From Planctomycetales bacterium (lineage in GTDB: Bacteria; Planctomycetota; Planctomycetia; Planctomycetales; Planctomycetaceae): a stretch of 64,000 bases of DNA. The position numbers and the translations under genes were made by a program. Numbering within the stretch: position 1 is the first letter of the stretch; each line of letters opens with the position of its first letter. Positions 9,170 through 18,589 of the stretch are shown one piece after another. The stretch is taken from positions 62,001 to 126,000 of the forward strand of contig JAPLOA010000054.1 in the NCBI GenBank assembly GCA_026400835.1, read 5' to 3'. The notes below the pieces were generated by a model that was given only the letters and a program-made list of their open reading frames with translations, had not been told where the DNA came from and searched no databases.

Positions 9170-12100
9170 CTACGGCAACTGATGAACACTGGCGGTCGCG
9201 TCTCCGTTAGCGACCACGACTCGACGTCCATCGGGAGCGAACTGAGCATAGTTGCCGACTCGCCCCACGCGAGTTTCATACAATAGACGTCCATCGGCCG
9301 TATTCCAGAGCTTCAATTGTCCCGAATAGCCATAGGACAGAATCTGCTCCCCGTTCGGGCTGAACGTCACGCAATGGATATAGTCCGTGTGACCGTCCAG
9401 AGTTCGCTGTTCTGTTCCCGTGATCATGTCCAGCACGTGAACCTTCCGATCGGCTCCGGCCGCGGCAATCAATGCTCCCTGAGGATGCACGGCAACAGAA
9501 TACATGGTCGATGTGTACGTCGTAAGCTGCTTCAGCTGGCGTCCGCCGACGATATCCCACAATCGTAATGTGCCGTCAGCTCCTGAGGACACCGCAAAGG
9601 TTTCATCAGGACTCATGGCAATCGCATGCACGGCACCAGTGTGTCCATTCAACTGAAACTTCTGTTGGCCTGTGACCGTATCCCAGACACGCACGGTCTG
9701 ATCGGTGCTGCAGGAGATGACCGTCGAGCCATCTCGATTGCTGTCGACACCATAAACCGGCCCGCCATGATTAAACTGTCGAAGTTGTTGCGGCCCGGCA
9801 TATGACCACTCATCAACTCGCCCGTTGGCCAGCGACGTCCAGATCGATCGACCGTCCGATGAGAACAGCAGGTCCGTGATCGCAGCTTCCGTTGTAAACT
9901 GCTGATGCAGCATAAGTTCGACGGGCGGCTGAACACCGGGCAGCGATGGCCCAAGAACTCGCACGACATTGTCGGATGTCGAGACAAGCAGGTTACGATT
10001 GTCGGTACTCCACGAGATCGCCGTGATCGGTGAACCGAAACTAAACGTGAGCAAAACCTGTTCGCCGTTGTTGGTATTCCAGATTAGTACATCCCCTGAA
10101 TCGAATCCGGCGGCAACTCGCTGATTATCCGGTCGGCTGGCCACCGTCGTCGGTTTGCGATCACCCACTGCAAAGTTGCGATCGACGTTTCCGTTTGTCA
10201 GATTCGTCAAAACGACTTTACCATCAACTCCGCACGTCAACGTCTGAGCCCCGCCATTGACCATGGCCAGATCCCGAATCACGCCGGCATGCACTGGCAG
10301 TGATCGAAGCACCGATGGTTTCATCGTCTGCAACGTTTTGTCATCGCCCGTGGAAATCAAGGTTGCACTGTCATTGACATAACGAACAGACTGCACGGCA
10401 GTCCCCGGAGCATGTTCACGAAAGGATTCCAACAACGCACCAGTCGCGATGTCGAACACTCGCACCAGACCATCAACGCATCCCGTGGCCACGCGAGTCG
10501 AATCGGCCGATACCGTCACCGATCGAACAATCTGCGGATGCTCCAGAGAAAACGTGCGGACGGCATCGGCCATCTTCCAGATCTGCAAAGTCTTAGCTTC
10601 GCCCACAGCACACAGCGTCTGGCCATTCGGAGTGACTGCAATCTCTGTAATCGACGCAGCAGATCCTTCAAAGGTCTTGATGTTTGCTCCGTCAGTTAAC
10701 GACCACAAGCGAATCCTGCCATCTGCTCCGGCTGTTACAATCTGCTGCTGATTGGGCACAAACGTAACGGAGGTCGCTCCGCCTGGCATATCCTCCCACA
10801 GCCGCAACAAGGATCGATGTGCCAGAGTCGCCTCGTTGGCAGTTCCGATTGCGATCACGGATTTCTGCTCTGCACCAATCCAATCAGCATCGGCAACAGG
10901 AGTTGCCAGAGAAATCTCTTCCTGCACACGGCCGGTTTCAATGGACATCATTCGAACACGCGGCTGGCCGTTGCAAATCAGCAGTTGTTTGCCCTCACGG
11001 TCGAATTTTGCCGACGTCAGGCCAGCAACTGGCGGGATCGATTTCTGAAGAGTTCCATCAGCCGCAAACACGTGAATGTGTCCGGCATCACTGGTCGCCA
11101 GGAATGTTGCGCCGCCAGGGGCGACATCCAATCGACGGATCGCTCCGGCCGGTGAATTGATGGCAGTTCCCGCTGTGCCGTCCCATGTGAGTCGCAGAAT
11201 TTGAGCACCACCGGCTGACACGACCAACAGTCCCTGATCCTGCGAGAGTCGCTTGAGCTGAGCCACGGCGGTACCATCCGGAACCTTGAACTCCCACTTC
11301 GGCTTAAGCGGTTCTTCACCAGCGGCGGGCTTCTGTTTTGGAAGAGGCAAGGTCCAGCTTCGGACGACTCCATCGGCCGCCGCAGTGATCAGGGTACTGC
11401 GATCCTGCGAAAACGCCAGAGCTGCGATCGCGGCTGGATGGGCCGCGACAACTCCCTCGGCTGCCCCATTCGCAGGATTCCAGAGCCAGACCGTTCCCTC
11501 GGCATCACCAGTCGCCAATAGCGCGTCGTCATCTCGCACTGCTATGGCTTTGACGGGCTGTGTATGGTTGCCCAGCTGAGCCACAGCGCCGCCGGATGCG
11601 TTCCAAAGTCGAGTTGTCATGTCATCCGAAAACGTTGCGGTCCATTGTCCACCGGCGGCACTCACAACACCGCGAATCGGCGCGGAGTGTCCTGGCATGG
11701 CGGTCGACGCAACCGGCGTCTTCCACAAACGAACGGTGCCATCTTTGCCAGCCGTTGCAAATCGCTGAGCATCCGAGAAAACAGCGGCATCAGTCACCGC
11801 ACCATCATGCCCCGCCACACTGCCGAGAACAGTGCCATCGTTGAAGTTCGCGAGCCGAGTTTTCCCGTCGGTGGTGCTCATCAGGACAAACGCATTGTTG
11901 GGAGCCAGCGCAAGATCGCTTAGGGCGACTTCAGGTTTCGGAAGTTCACGCAGCGTTTCTCCGGTCTGAAGATTTATCAGCCGTATTGATCCGGTCGCCG
12001 TCGTCATGATCGCCTGAGGCTGACCATTGACCAGCACAAGTTGCTGACCGGCCGCATCAGCAGTCGCCAGAACTTTGGGAAGCGTTGGCATCAGTTGCCA

Positions 12101-12844
12101 GACCCGGACCGAGCCATCATCTCCGGCCGTGACCAACTGCTGATTGTTGGCAGAGAACCCCATGAAAGCAAGATGGCCCTGATGACCGGACCAGCGTCCG
12201 AGCGGTGTCTCGAGGTCAGGGCTCCAGAGCACGATTTGTCCCGAAGCATCAGCCGACGCAAAACAAACACCATCATTACGATAAGCCACCAGTTCGACTT
12301 CGGAGACATGCCCCTGACGAATTGCTGCCGGAACAACAGCGGCTCCAGACGCGACTGGTGTGGCGATATCAATCAGGCGAACGGACTTGTCGACGGAACC
12401 AGCCAGCAGAGACTTTCCATCAGACGAATAAGCCAAATCTGAAACAGCAGGGCCAGGTTCAACGAGTCTCCGGATCGGATGACTTAGCGGAATGCTCCAG
12501 ACTCGCAGAGTATTATCCTGAGCACCCGTTACCAGAGTTCTCCCATCACCACTCACGGACAGACAATATAACGGCCCCGTGTGCTGGCCCCACGACTGCA
12601 GAGGCAGCCCTGTTTTGACATCCCACAGCTTTGCCGTGAGATCAGAACTGGCCGAGACAACACGATCATTATCCTCTGCAAACGCAGCCATCATCACTGC
12701 GCCGTTGTGGCCACTAAAGTAACCCGGTTCCTGCGCCAGAGCTGGCTGGTTTGATGGCAGATCGATAAAGAGAAGGGTGAAAATCGTTGCCGTCAAGAGC
12801 TGAAAAAAAACAGTCCGGCCGAATCGATCGATCATGGGATTCAT
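9170..12844 (-). CDS. giant secreted WD40-repeat protein
   Basis: A 1224-residue protein made almost entirely of WD40-type beta-propeller repeats. Examples are VVSASSDLTAKLWDVKTG near residue 70 and VISCSTDQTVRVWDTVTG near 1050; the spacing of about 40 residues suggests more than twenty repeats, hence three or more propellers. An N-terminal hydrophobic segment (LLTATIFTLLFIDLP) ending near ALAQEP indicates export. Propellers of this type are protein-binding platforms; no catalytic domain is visible. Start at 12844 or, three codons later, the second Met. The gene lies directly upstream of the permease and may supply its extracytoplasmic partner. It sits between a palindrome at 12885-12920 and the permease. 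Confidence 0.9.
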   Translation of the reverse strand: MNPMIDRFGRTVFFQLLTATIFTLLFIDLPSNQPALAQEPGYFSGHNGAVMMAAFAEDNDRVVSASSDLTAKLWDVKTGLPLQSWGQHTGPLYCLSVSGDGRTLVTGAQDNTLRVWSIPLSHPIRRLVEPGPAVSDLAYSSDGKSLLAGSVDKSVRLIDIATPVASGAAVVPAAIRQGHVSEVELVAYRNDGVCFASADASGQIVLWSPDLETPLGRWSGHQGHLAFMGFSANNQQLVTAGDDGSVRVWQLMPTLPKVLATADAAGQQLVLVNGQPQAIMTTATGSIRLINLQTGETLRELPKPEVALSDLALAPNNAFVLMSTTDGKTRLANFNDGTVLGSVAGHDGAVTDAAVFSDAQRFATAGKDGTVRLWKTPVASTAMPGHSAPIRGVVSAAGGQWTATFSDDMTTRLWNASGGAVAQLGNHTQPVKAIAVRDDDALLATGDAEGTVWLWNPANGAAEGVVAAHPAAIAALAFSQDRSTLITAAADGVVRSWTLPLPKQKPAAGEEPLKPKWEFKVPDGTAVAQLKRLSQDQGLLVVSAGGAQILRLTWDGTAGTAINSPAGAIRRLDVAPGGATFLATSDAGHIHVFAADGTLQKSIPPVAGLTSAKFDREGKQLLICNGQPRVRMMSIETGRVQEEISLATPVADADWIGAEQKSVIAIGTANEATLAHRSLLRLWEDMPGGATSVTFVPNQQQIVTAGADGRIRLWSLTDGANIKTFEGSAASITEIAVTPNGQTLCAVGEAKTLQIWKMADAVRTFSLEHPQIVRSVTVSADSTRVATGCVDGLVRVFDIATGALLESFREHAPGTAVQSVRYVNDSATLISTGDDKTLQTMKPSVLRSLPVHAGVIRDLAMVNGGAQTLTCGVDGKVVLTNLTNGNVDRNFAVGDRKPTTVASRPDNQRVAAGFDSGDVLIWNTNNGEQVLLTFSFGSPITAISWSTDNRNLLVSTSDNVVRVLGPSLPGVQPPVELMLHQQFTTEAAITDLLFSSDGRSIWTSLANGRVDEWSYAGPQQLRQFNHGGPVYGVDSNRDGSTVISCSTDQTVRVWDTVTGQQKFQLNGHTGAVHAIAMSPDETFAVSSGADGTLRLWDIVGGRQLKQLTTYTSTMYSVAVHPQGALIAAAGADRKVHVLDMITGTEQRTLDGHTDYIHCVTFSPNGEQILSYGYSGQLKLWNTADGRLLYETRVGRVGNYAQFAPDGRRVVVANGDATASVHQLP

Positions 12845-12884
12845 ATCGTCCGTCTTTCGTTCAAAGTTCCGACCTGATCAAAAC

Positions 12885-12920
12885 GGGACATTCTGCTTTA
12901 TGTAAAAAGTAGAATGTCCC
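12885..12920. repeat. palindrome GGGACATTCTGCTTT...AAAGTAGAATGTCCC, terminator-like
   Basis: Arms of 15 bases (12885-12899 and 12906-12920) pair with one G-T type mismatch around a six-base loop. A T-rich run (CTTTTTACTT) follows on the plus strand and GTTTTG on the minus strand. It lies 20 bases beyond the stop of the RDD gene. A second, more decayed copy sits at the 3' end of the next gene (13633-13674), so this is a repeat family that may also terminate transcription. Confidence 0.75.
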
Positions 12921-12940
12921 CTTTTTACTTCCAGCACAGA

Positions 12941-13498
12941 TCAGCGTGGCTGATAAACAATGACTTTCGTCCCCGCGATGTCATCATGCAGGCATTTCCG
13001 ACTTGCTCGAAAAATCATCAACGCATCAATCAGGGCAATGAAGTTCCCCACAATCGGGATCATTGCTAATACCTGCATGGAAACATTTCGCTTTAGAAAC
13101 AGCGGCAACAGTGGCACAAGCGCCCCTGTCTGAGCGTCCACGATCTGAGTGCCCACAGCCATTTTGCCAATCGTCTGCCCCTTCGTTGCCAGTAAGTAGC
13201 CGTGCAGAATCAGGAACCAGACAATGGATATGGGGACGATCATCAGCGTGACCAGGATTGGTACAGCCGGTTCGGCACCTCCGGGAGCGATAACTGCTGT
13301 ATTGACAGTCAGATAAAACACTACAGCGATGAGTGGCAGCATCAACAACCCATCGATAAATGCTCCACCGAACCGCTGGCTAAGAGTCGCCAGTGGTGGC
13401 CCGTTCGCCGAGTTCTCTATTGCAAATCCAGTAGTTTCCGGCGCTGCGTACGGATTGAAGGGATCGTTCGCAAACGGATTCTGATTTGATGTGCTCAT
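12941..13498 (-). CDS. RDD family membrane protein
   Basis: RDD proteins are small integral membrane proteins of mostly unknown role, some linked to ion exchange. This one, 185 residues from the ATG at 13498, has a proline- and asparagine-rich cytoplasmic lead (NPFANDPFNPYAAPE), then RFGGAFIDGLLMLPLIAVVF, where R, D and D of the family name can be traced. Two further membrane segments follow (ILVTLMIVPISIVWFLIL and VSMQVLAMIPIVGNFIALI) with the conserved loop KGQTIGKMAVGTQIVD between them and HDDIAGTKV at the end. An alternative start lies ten codons upstream. It stands alone between two copies of the same palindrome. Confidence 0.85.
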   Translation of the reverse strand: MSTSNQNPFANDPFNPYAAPETTGFAIENSANGPPLATLSQRFGGAFIDGLLMLPLIAVVFYLTVNTAVIAPGGAEPAVPILVTLMIVPISIVWFLILHGYLLATKGQTIGKMAVGTQIVDAQTGALVPLLPLFLKRNVSMQVLAMIPIVGNFIALIDALMIFRASRKCLHDDIAGTKVIVYQPR

Positions 13499-13632
13499 AC
13501 CGAAGTATTCCGATGAGTAGAATGACACAAAACGAAACAGCTGTTCAGTTCAAACAGAGGAGGTTAAGACTTTGCCCTGCTTCCGGCAATCAACATGTGC
13601 TCGAGGATCGTGGTCGCGAACTGGACTACAAA

Positions 13633-13674
13633 GGGGACATTCTACTTTAAGCAATAAGTAGTATATCACCTTTT
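13633..13674. repeat. second, decayed copy of the GGGACATTCTACTTT palindrome
   Basis: GGGGACATTCTACTTTAA (13633-13650) faces a degenerate right arm ATAAGTAGTATATCACC followed by TTTTT. It abuts the stop codon of the decarboxylase gene at 13675. The left arm is nearly identical to the copy at 12885, while the right arm has lost much of its pairing. Confidence 0.65.
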
Positions 13675-15369
13675 TCAGACGCGAGTTGCCAGGCGTGCGG
13701 CGAGACGCTTGAGGGCGGGGCTGACATCGAGCTTATCCAGATGGACATTCAACAGGCTGAAGGAGTCCTGATTGGCAAATGCCGCCTTGAAGGCTTTCTC
13801 CAGATCGCCTTCGGTATGAACTTCAAAGCCCCAGCCGGCGCCGAGCAATTCCGGCATCTTGTGATACTGCCAGTTGTGGATATCGTTAAACGGGCCTTCC
13901 TGAATGAAACGCTCAGTGGAGTAGCCCTTGTTATTCAATACGATCACGATCGGGTTGAACTTCTGGCGAACCGTCGTGGACAGCTCCATGCAGGTCATCT
14001 GAAACGCACCGTCGCCGACCAGGACCAGCGGCCGAAGCTGGCGATTCGCGACCTGGACTCCAACACTCGCCGGGATCGCGAAGCCCATCGACGTGTAGTA
14101 CGCAGTGCTTAAAAACTCTGTGTGCTGAGTGATCGAAAGATCAGCAGCGGCGAACAGAGAATCCCCGGTATCTGAAACAACAACCAGCTTCTCATCCAGC
14201 ACCGAATTGATCTTCTGGAACAGCCGCTTCATCGTAATCGTTGTTGCTGAGCTGGGTTTCCATGCCGAAATCTCGGGCTGGCTGACTTTCGGGGCTGCTC
14301 GCCGAATCGCAAACTTCCTGTCACTGATCGCATTCATGAAGTCCGCGAACTGCACTTCGTGAAAATGATGATAACGAATCCGCAACTTCTCACTGGTCGC
14401 GTAAATGCACTTGCCCGGGTCAAGCTGAGCTGTAAAGCCGCCCAGATTGATATCACTCATGAACGCACCGAGCAGAATGATGCAGTCGCTGTCTTCAACA
14501 TAGCGGCGCACCTCTTCGCGTCCCATCGCCCCCTCATAAACACCCAGATAAAGCGGATGACGTTCGCTGACGACGGACTTGCCCAGCAGCGTTGCACAAA
14601 TCGGGATGTTGTTATGTTCCGCAAACTTCAGTAACTGATTCTGCAAAGCAAACCGATGCAGTTCTATTCCCGCGATAATCACGGGTCGACGAGCTGCCCT
14701 GATGGATTCGCGAGCTTCCTCCAGAGCTTCGCGCAAGGCGTCCGGATCGCTTAAATGAACCTCGGTCAGAGGCTGATGTTCATGATTCGGAACGGCCAGC
14801 ACCTTGTCGCGTGGCAGCTCCAGAAATACAGGGCGTTTAAAACGAACGCACGCTGCCAGACATCGATCAATCTCACGAAACGCTGTCAGCTCATCTTCCA
14901 GCGACGCGGAGGCAACGGTGATCTTTTCGAAGACTTCACGCTGAGTATTGAAGTCCTTAACGCGATGATGCAGCAGGGGATCACTACGACGTTCGCTCAT
15001 TCCCGGCGAACCACTGATCACGATGACCGGGCTCTTTTCTGCATAAGCGCCGGCCACCGAATTGCAGAGACTCAATCCGCCCACACAGTACGTCACACAG
15101 ACTGCGCCGATGCCGTTGATGCGAGCGTAACCATCGGCCGCGTATCCAGCACAGGCTTCGTTTGTGGTCCCGATGACTCGAATGGGACTCTCTTCCAGCA
15201 TGCCATAAAACTGCAGAACAAAGTCGCCGGGAATCCCAAAGAGATCGCGAACCCCGTGGTCCTGCAGTCGCTGAATTAAATAACTGCCGATCGAATGACG
15301 CGTTGTCTTTGCGACCGACTGATCTTTCCCTGACGCTGCCGATGGACGAACACCCTTATTCTTCGCCAT
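13675..15369 (-). CDS. thiamine-diphosphate 2-oxo acid decarboxylase (indolepyruvate/pyruvate decarboxylase type)
   Basis: Enzymes of this family use thiamine diphosphate to decarboxylate pyruvate, indolepyruvate or phenylpyruvate to the aldehyde. The 564-residue product has the N-terminal cofactor glutamate ([17 protein letters not shown]), the paired histidines typical of pyruvate/indolepyruvate decarboxylases ([12 protein letters not shown]), and the C-terminal metal/diphosphate motif GDGAFQM followed by LNNKGYSTE. The size fits the family's 550-610 residues. ATG at 15369 is preceded by GCAGGAGC at a good distance, so the upstream extension of the frame is rejected. The substrate cannot be fixed from sequence. 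The hypothetical gene upstream on the same strand is separated by 135 bases. Confidence 0.88.
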   Translation of the reverse strand: MAKNKGVRPSAASGKDQSVAKTTRHSIGSYLIQRLQDHGVRDLFGIPGDFVLQFYGMLEESPIRVIGTTNEACAGYAADGYARINGIGAVCVTYCVGGLSLCNSVAGAYAEKSPVIVISGSPGMSERRSDPLLHHRVKDFNTQREVFEKITVASASLEDELTAFREIDRCLAACVRFKRPVFLELPRDKVLAVPNHEHQPLTEVHLSDPDALREALEEARESIRAARRPVIIAGIELHRFALQNQLLKFAEHNNIPICATLLGKSVVSERHPLYLGVYEGAMGREEVRRYVEDSDCIILLGAFMSDINLGGFTAQLDPGKCIYATSEKLRIRYHHFHEVQFADFMNAISDRKFAIRRAAPKVSQPEISAWKPSSATTITMKRLFQKINSVLDEKLVVVSDTGDSLFAAADLSITQHTEFLSTAYYTSMGFAIPASVGVQVANRQLRPLVLVGDGAFQMTCMELSTTVRQKFNPIVIVLNNKGYSTERFIQEGPFNDIHNWQYHKMPELLGAGWGFEVHTEGDLEKAFKAAFANQDSFSLLNVHLDKLDVSPALKRLAARLATRV

Positions 15370-15504
15370 GGAAATAGCTCCTGCGACAACTTCGAGCAAT
15401 CGAATTACGTGAAAGAAGCCCGAACGCCAACCGGCGACGAGCTTCGAAGTCATCAGGGTATCCTCATCCGCGAGTACCAGACTGGCGGGTCAGGCCGATC
15501 GAAA

Positions 15505-16002
15505 TCAGTTACCCACGGAATCGGCGAACTTGAAGAAGTCCATCTTCACCATTTCCAAAGTTCCCACGTTGCGATTGTTCGGGCGAGGAAATCCGTAGGC
15601 TATGACATTCCCGGAAGAAAGTTCAGCAATGTACAGCACTCCAAAGGCAGGAGCGTTGGGGCCGCTACTCTGCAGATTCGCGGGACCGCTGACGATTGCG
15701 TACTTCGGATCCTTGGAACCGGTCTGGAAATCTGCTGCCACATTATGCAGATATCGGTGAGTAAACGTGCCGGTTCGTTCGTTCAGCGCGCTACCAACCA
15801 GGGTTCCGGTCAGGTGATTCAGGACAAAGACTGCTTCGTTTAAGCCAGTTTCGAGCAATGGAACCGTGGCCATGGAAAACTTGTCATTTCCGTGTGCCAC
15901 CGGGGCCTGAGCCGGCTTGGCTGGCACCGCGTACATAACGGCCGCCATCGCGATGGCTCCCGCCGTAAACATCATCGCCGAACGCAGAATGTGATTTTTC
16001 AT
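15505..16002 (-). CDS. exported hypothetical protein
   Basis: A 165-residue protein with a clear signal peptide (MFTAGAIAMAAVMYAVPAKPAQA) and a globular domain containing VPLLETGLNEAVFVLNHLTG and NVAADFQTG. I do not recognise a named family, although proteins with similar sequence feel common in planctomycetes. The ATG at 16002 follows a TTAAAGGCG ribosome binding site. It is transcribed away from cysE and could share a transcript with the decarboxylase downstream. Function unknown; location is periplasm or outside the cell. Confidence 0.75.
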   Translation of the reverse strand: MKNHILRSAMMFTAGAIAMAAVMYAVPAKPAQAPVAHGNDKFSMATVPLLETGLNEAVFVLNHLTGTLVGSALNERTGTFTHRYLHNVAADFQTGSKDPKYAIVSGPANLQSSGPNAPAFGVLYIAELSSGNVIAYGFPRPNNRNVGTLEMVKMDFFKFADSVGN

Positions 16003-16209
16003 ACTATCGCCTTTAAGTTTTGCTCGACAACGTGGCACCGCAACCGTGACGATACCCTCCCGAATGATCATACTCTGTCGACAACACCTCGACCAGACAG
16101 ACGGCGGGCTCCTTTTTTGGCCCGCCCCAATGACGGTGATATAAACGCAGACTGCGTGGAGTGTTCCGTCAGCTGTTCCGTAAAACTTCGCCGGATTCTG
16201 AATTCTTCA

Positions 16210-17019
16210 ATGAACAACCCTCCTGTTTCTGAAAACACCTGCATCTGGTCCTCCATCCGCGAACGCGCTCTGCAGCGAGCAGCGACGGAGCCCATGTTGG
16301 CCAGTTTTCTGCACGCGACCGTCCTTAACCATGATCGCTTTGAAGACGCGATCAGCTTCCACCTGGCGGGAAAACTGGCCTCCAGCACTCTGACAGCCAT
16401 GCAACTGCGAGAAGTGATTCAGGAAGCCATGACCAGGGATCCTTCGATTATCGACGCCGTCTGCGCGGATATTCGAGCTGTCCGGGAACGTGACCCGGCC
16501 ATTAAATGCAGTCTGGTGCCACTCTTGTTCCTGAAAGGAGTGCACGCCCTGACGGGGTATCGCATCGCCCATTGGCTCTGGGGACAAGGGCGAGAACTTC
16601 TGGCGTTGCATTTCCAGAATCGCATCTCGGAAGCCTTTGCCGTCGACATTCATCCGGCCGCCAAAATCGGGCGAGGAATCCTGATGGATCATGCGACTTC
16701 AATCGTGATCGGCGAAACCGCGGTGATCGAAGATGACGTGTCGCTGTTGCACGAGGTGACTCTGGGAGGAACCGGAAAAGCGACCGGTGATCGCCATCCT
16801 AAAGTTCGTCGCGGTGTTCTGATCGGAGCCGGCGCGAAGATTCTGGGGAACGTTGAAATCGGCGAAGGAGCGAAGGTCGGAGCCGGCAGCGTGGTGCTCA
16901 AAAACGTCGCGCCGCATTGCACGGTCGCCGGTGTTCCCGCCGTTGTTGTTGGCAAGCCGTGTTCTTCGTCACCGGCGTTGGATATGGATCATGAGATCAA
17001 TTCCGGGGAGTCAATTTGA
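16210..17019 (+). CDS. cysE: serine O-acetyltransferase
   Basis: CysE makes O-acetylserine from serine and acetyl-CoA, the first step of cysteine synthesis. The 269-residue protein has the N-terminal helical domain (about 1-140) and the left-handed parallel beta-helix of hexapeptide repeats (about 150-250). Catalytic histidines are in DIHPAAKIGRGILMDHATS and the signature VIGETAVIEDDVSLLHEVTL follows. The ATG at 16210 begins MNNPPVSENT; an open extension upstream overlaps the divergent exported-protein gene and is rejected. No cysK is adjacent. The C-terminal tail of about 15 residues after the repeat region is where feedback by cysteine normally acts. Confidence 0.95.
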   Translation: MNNPPVSENTCIWSSIRERALQRAATEPMLASFLHATVLNHDRFEDAISFHLAGKLASSTLTAMQLREVIQEAMTRDPSIIDAVCADIRAVRERDPAIKCSLVPLLFLKGVHALTGYRIAHWLWGQGRELLALHFQNRISEAFAVDIHPAAKIGRGILMDHATSIVIGETAVIEDDVSLLHEVTLGGTGKATGDRHPKVRRGVLIGAGAKILGNVEIGEGAKVGAGSVVLKNVAPHCTVAGVPAVVVGKPCSSSPALDMDHEINSGESI

Positions 17020-17081
17020 GGCAACCCTCTGCGAATGGTTGATAAAAAAAAACAATTCGAATGGCATGGTAATTTAATCAC

Positions 17082-17160
17082 AACCCGAAGCGTCAGCGAG
17101 GGATTTTTGGAAATACTCTCGAAACGCAAAAACGCAATCCCTCGCTTACGCAGCGGGTTG
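17082..17160. repeat. inverted repeat ACCCGAAGCGTCAGCGAGGG, copy A1
   Basis: The arm AACCCGAAGCGTCAGCGAGG (from 17082) is complementary, with few changes, to CCTCGCTTACGCAGCGGGTT ending at 17159. The same arms recur at 17228-17297 and 24132-24194. This GCGTCAGCGAGGG palindrome is a dispersed repeat family; here it sits between convergent cysE and the sugar kinase gene. Confidence 0.85.
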
Positions 17161-17233
17161 GGATGGCGGCAAACGCGCAACTTCAAAACTGACGCGTCGG
17201 GTTGGGATAGGCACAAACGCGCAACTTCAAAAC
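17155..17233. repeat. tandem 35-bp direct repeat GGGTTGGGAT...AACTTCAAAAC
   Basis: Units at 17155-17189 and 17199-17233 agree at about 31 of 35 positions, both ending in CAAACGCGCAACTTCAAAAC. They bridge palindromes A1 and A2, suggesting that the whole block 17082-17297 grew by duplication of a repeat end. Confidence 0.75.
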
Positions 17234-17297
17234 GCGTCAGCGAGGGATTCTACGTTCATAACACCGGCAAATTAATCCCTCACTGACGTTTTGGGTT
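17228..17297. repeat. inverted repeat ACGCGTCAGCGAGGGATT, copy A2
   Basis: Left arm 17228-17249 pairs with TAATCCCTCACTGACGTTTT at 17273-17292. It is the same family as A1 and A3 but with AAAAC replacing CCGAA at the tip. Confidence 0.8.
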
Positions 17298-17348
17298 GTG
17301 AGACCCCATTGAATCAACAGCCCGCAATCGCATGTTAGTTCTGACTCC

Positions 17349-18443
17349 TCACCGCACAACCCGTCCGCTGCCAGAGCCCTGCATCAGCTCCTCGATTTCC
17401 TGTTGAGTCGCGAAGTTGCAGTCGCCGACGATGGAGTGAGCGAGGCAGGCGGCTGACGTGGCAAACTCCAGCGTTCGCTGATGATCAAACTCGGGTTTGG
17501 TCAGCCCAAAGAGCAGCCCGGCATCAAACGCATCACCACTGCCAACTCGATCCACGATATTGCGAATCTCATAAGGGCGATATTCACCATCTTTGAGCGG
17601 GGCGAGATTCGTTTCGTCGGTCTTTGCGTTGAACAGCATCGCTCCCCAGTTGTTATGCGATGCCGAAAGTTGTTCTCGAAACGTCGTCGAAAAGAGGTCT
17701 ATGTTTGGGTATCGCTTCGTCATCGCTTTGGCAAAGCTGATGGCACGATCGATATGAAACTGTCTGCTGCCTGAACCGGCGTCTGTGGCCGGCGGCAGTG
17801 TGACACCGAGCAATTTTCCGTCCTCTTCGTTGGCCATCAAAAGGCTGACCAGAGGAATCAACTCCTGCAGAGTCTCCCCGGCCAGTTTCTGCGGTGAACG
17901 AGTATCATCCCAACGCCAGAGCTTGGAGCGAAAGTTCACGTCAAACGCGATGCGAACTCCCATGGCCTTTGCGACTTGAGCGGCCTCAATGGTCACCGCC
18001 GCCGCAGAAGCCGACAACGCAGGAGTAATTCCGGTCAGGTGCAGCCACTCCGCGTCCTTCAGAATCTCTCGCCAGTTGAAGTCACCCGGCTTTGAAAGGC
18101 TGATGGATGAACCTTCTCGATCATAGTACACGCGACTGGGCCGCTGATTGGCACCCATTTCGACGAAGTAAATTCCGAACCGTCCACGATCAGAAATCTG
18201 AAGATGTCGAGTACCGATTCCAAGGCTGCGGAGATCGGCGAGACAACCGTCAGTCAAAGGGTTGTCGGGCAACGCCGAGACAAATTCAACGTCCGTTCCG
18301 AGTTGAGCAAGGGAGGCCGCCACATTGGCTTCCGCGCCGGCAAAAGTAACATCCAGCGACCCCGGCAACACCTGACGAAGTCGCAGTACTCCCGACGGAG
18401 CCATTCGCGCCATGATTTCGCCGAAAGTTATGATCTTTGCCAC
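17349..18443 (-). CDS. kdgK: PfkB-family sugar kinase, probably 2-keto-3-deoxygluconate kinase
   Basis: PfkB kinases phosphorylate sugars or sugar acids with ATP. The 364-residue product starts MAKIITFGEIMARMAPSG, has the substrate lid motif FAGAEANVAASLAQLG at about 35-50, and ends with the catalytic signature VDRVGSGDAFDAGLLFG. Similarity to KDG kinases (KITFGEIMLR start, RVYYDREGS) points to 2-keto-3-deoxygluconate in the Entner-Doudoroff or pectin pathway, but other ketoacid or sugar substrates are possible. The start is GTG with GAGAGGTAAGG upstream. The isomerase-like gene 18590-19411 lies just upstream on the same strand, which fits a small sugar-acid operon. Confidence 0.85.
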   Translation of the reverse strand: MAKIITFGEIMARMAPSGVLRLRQVLPGSLDVTFAGAEANVAASLAQLGTDVEFVSALPDNPLTDGCLADLRSLGIGTRHLQISDRGRFGIYFVEMGANQRPSRVYYDREGSSISLSKPGDFNWREILKDAEWLHLTGITPALSASAAAVTIEAAQVAKAMGVRIAFDVNFRSKLWRWDDTRSPQKLAGETLQELIPLVSLLMANEEDGKLLGVTLPPATDAGSGSRQFHIDRAISFAKAMTKRYPNIDLFSTTFREQLSASHNNWGAMLFNAKTDETNLAPLKDGEYRPYEIRNIVDRVGSGDAFDAGLLFGLTKPEFDHQRTLEFATSAACLAHSIVGDCNFATQQEIEELMQGSGSGRVVR

Positions 18444-18589
18444 TGCGACCTTACCTCTCTCAATACAAAAGCTGTGGACGAATCATGTCGACACGCAGCC
18501 GGACAGAATTTGGTTCGACAACAAATGAAGTGGGCGGAACGGAGCCGCTTTCAAAACGCTGAGGAATGCTTATCGACTCAATCGCAGCC

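Noticed and set aside
15892-16209. 106-codon N-terminal extension of cysE
   Set aside because: Overlaps the divergent exported-protein gene and its ribosome site, and is not part of CysE.
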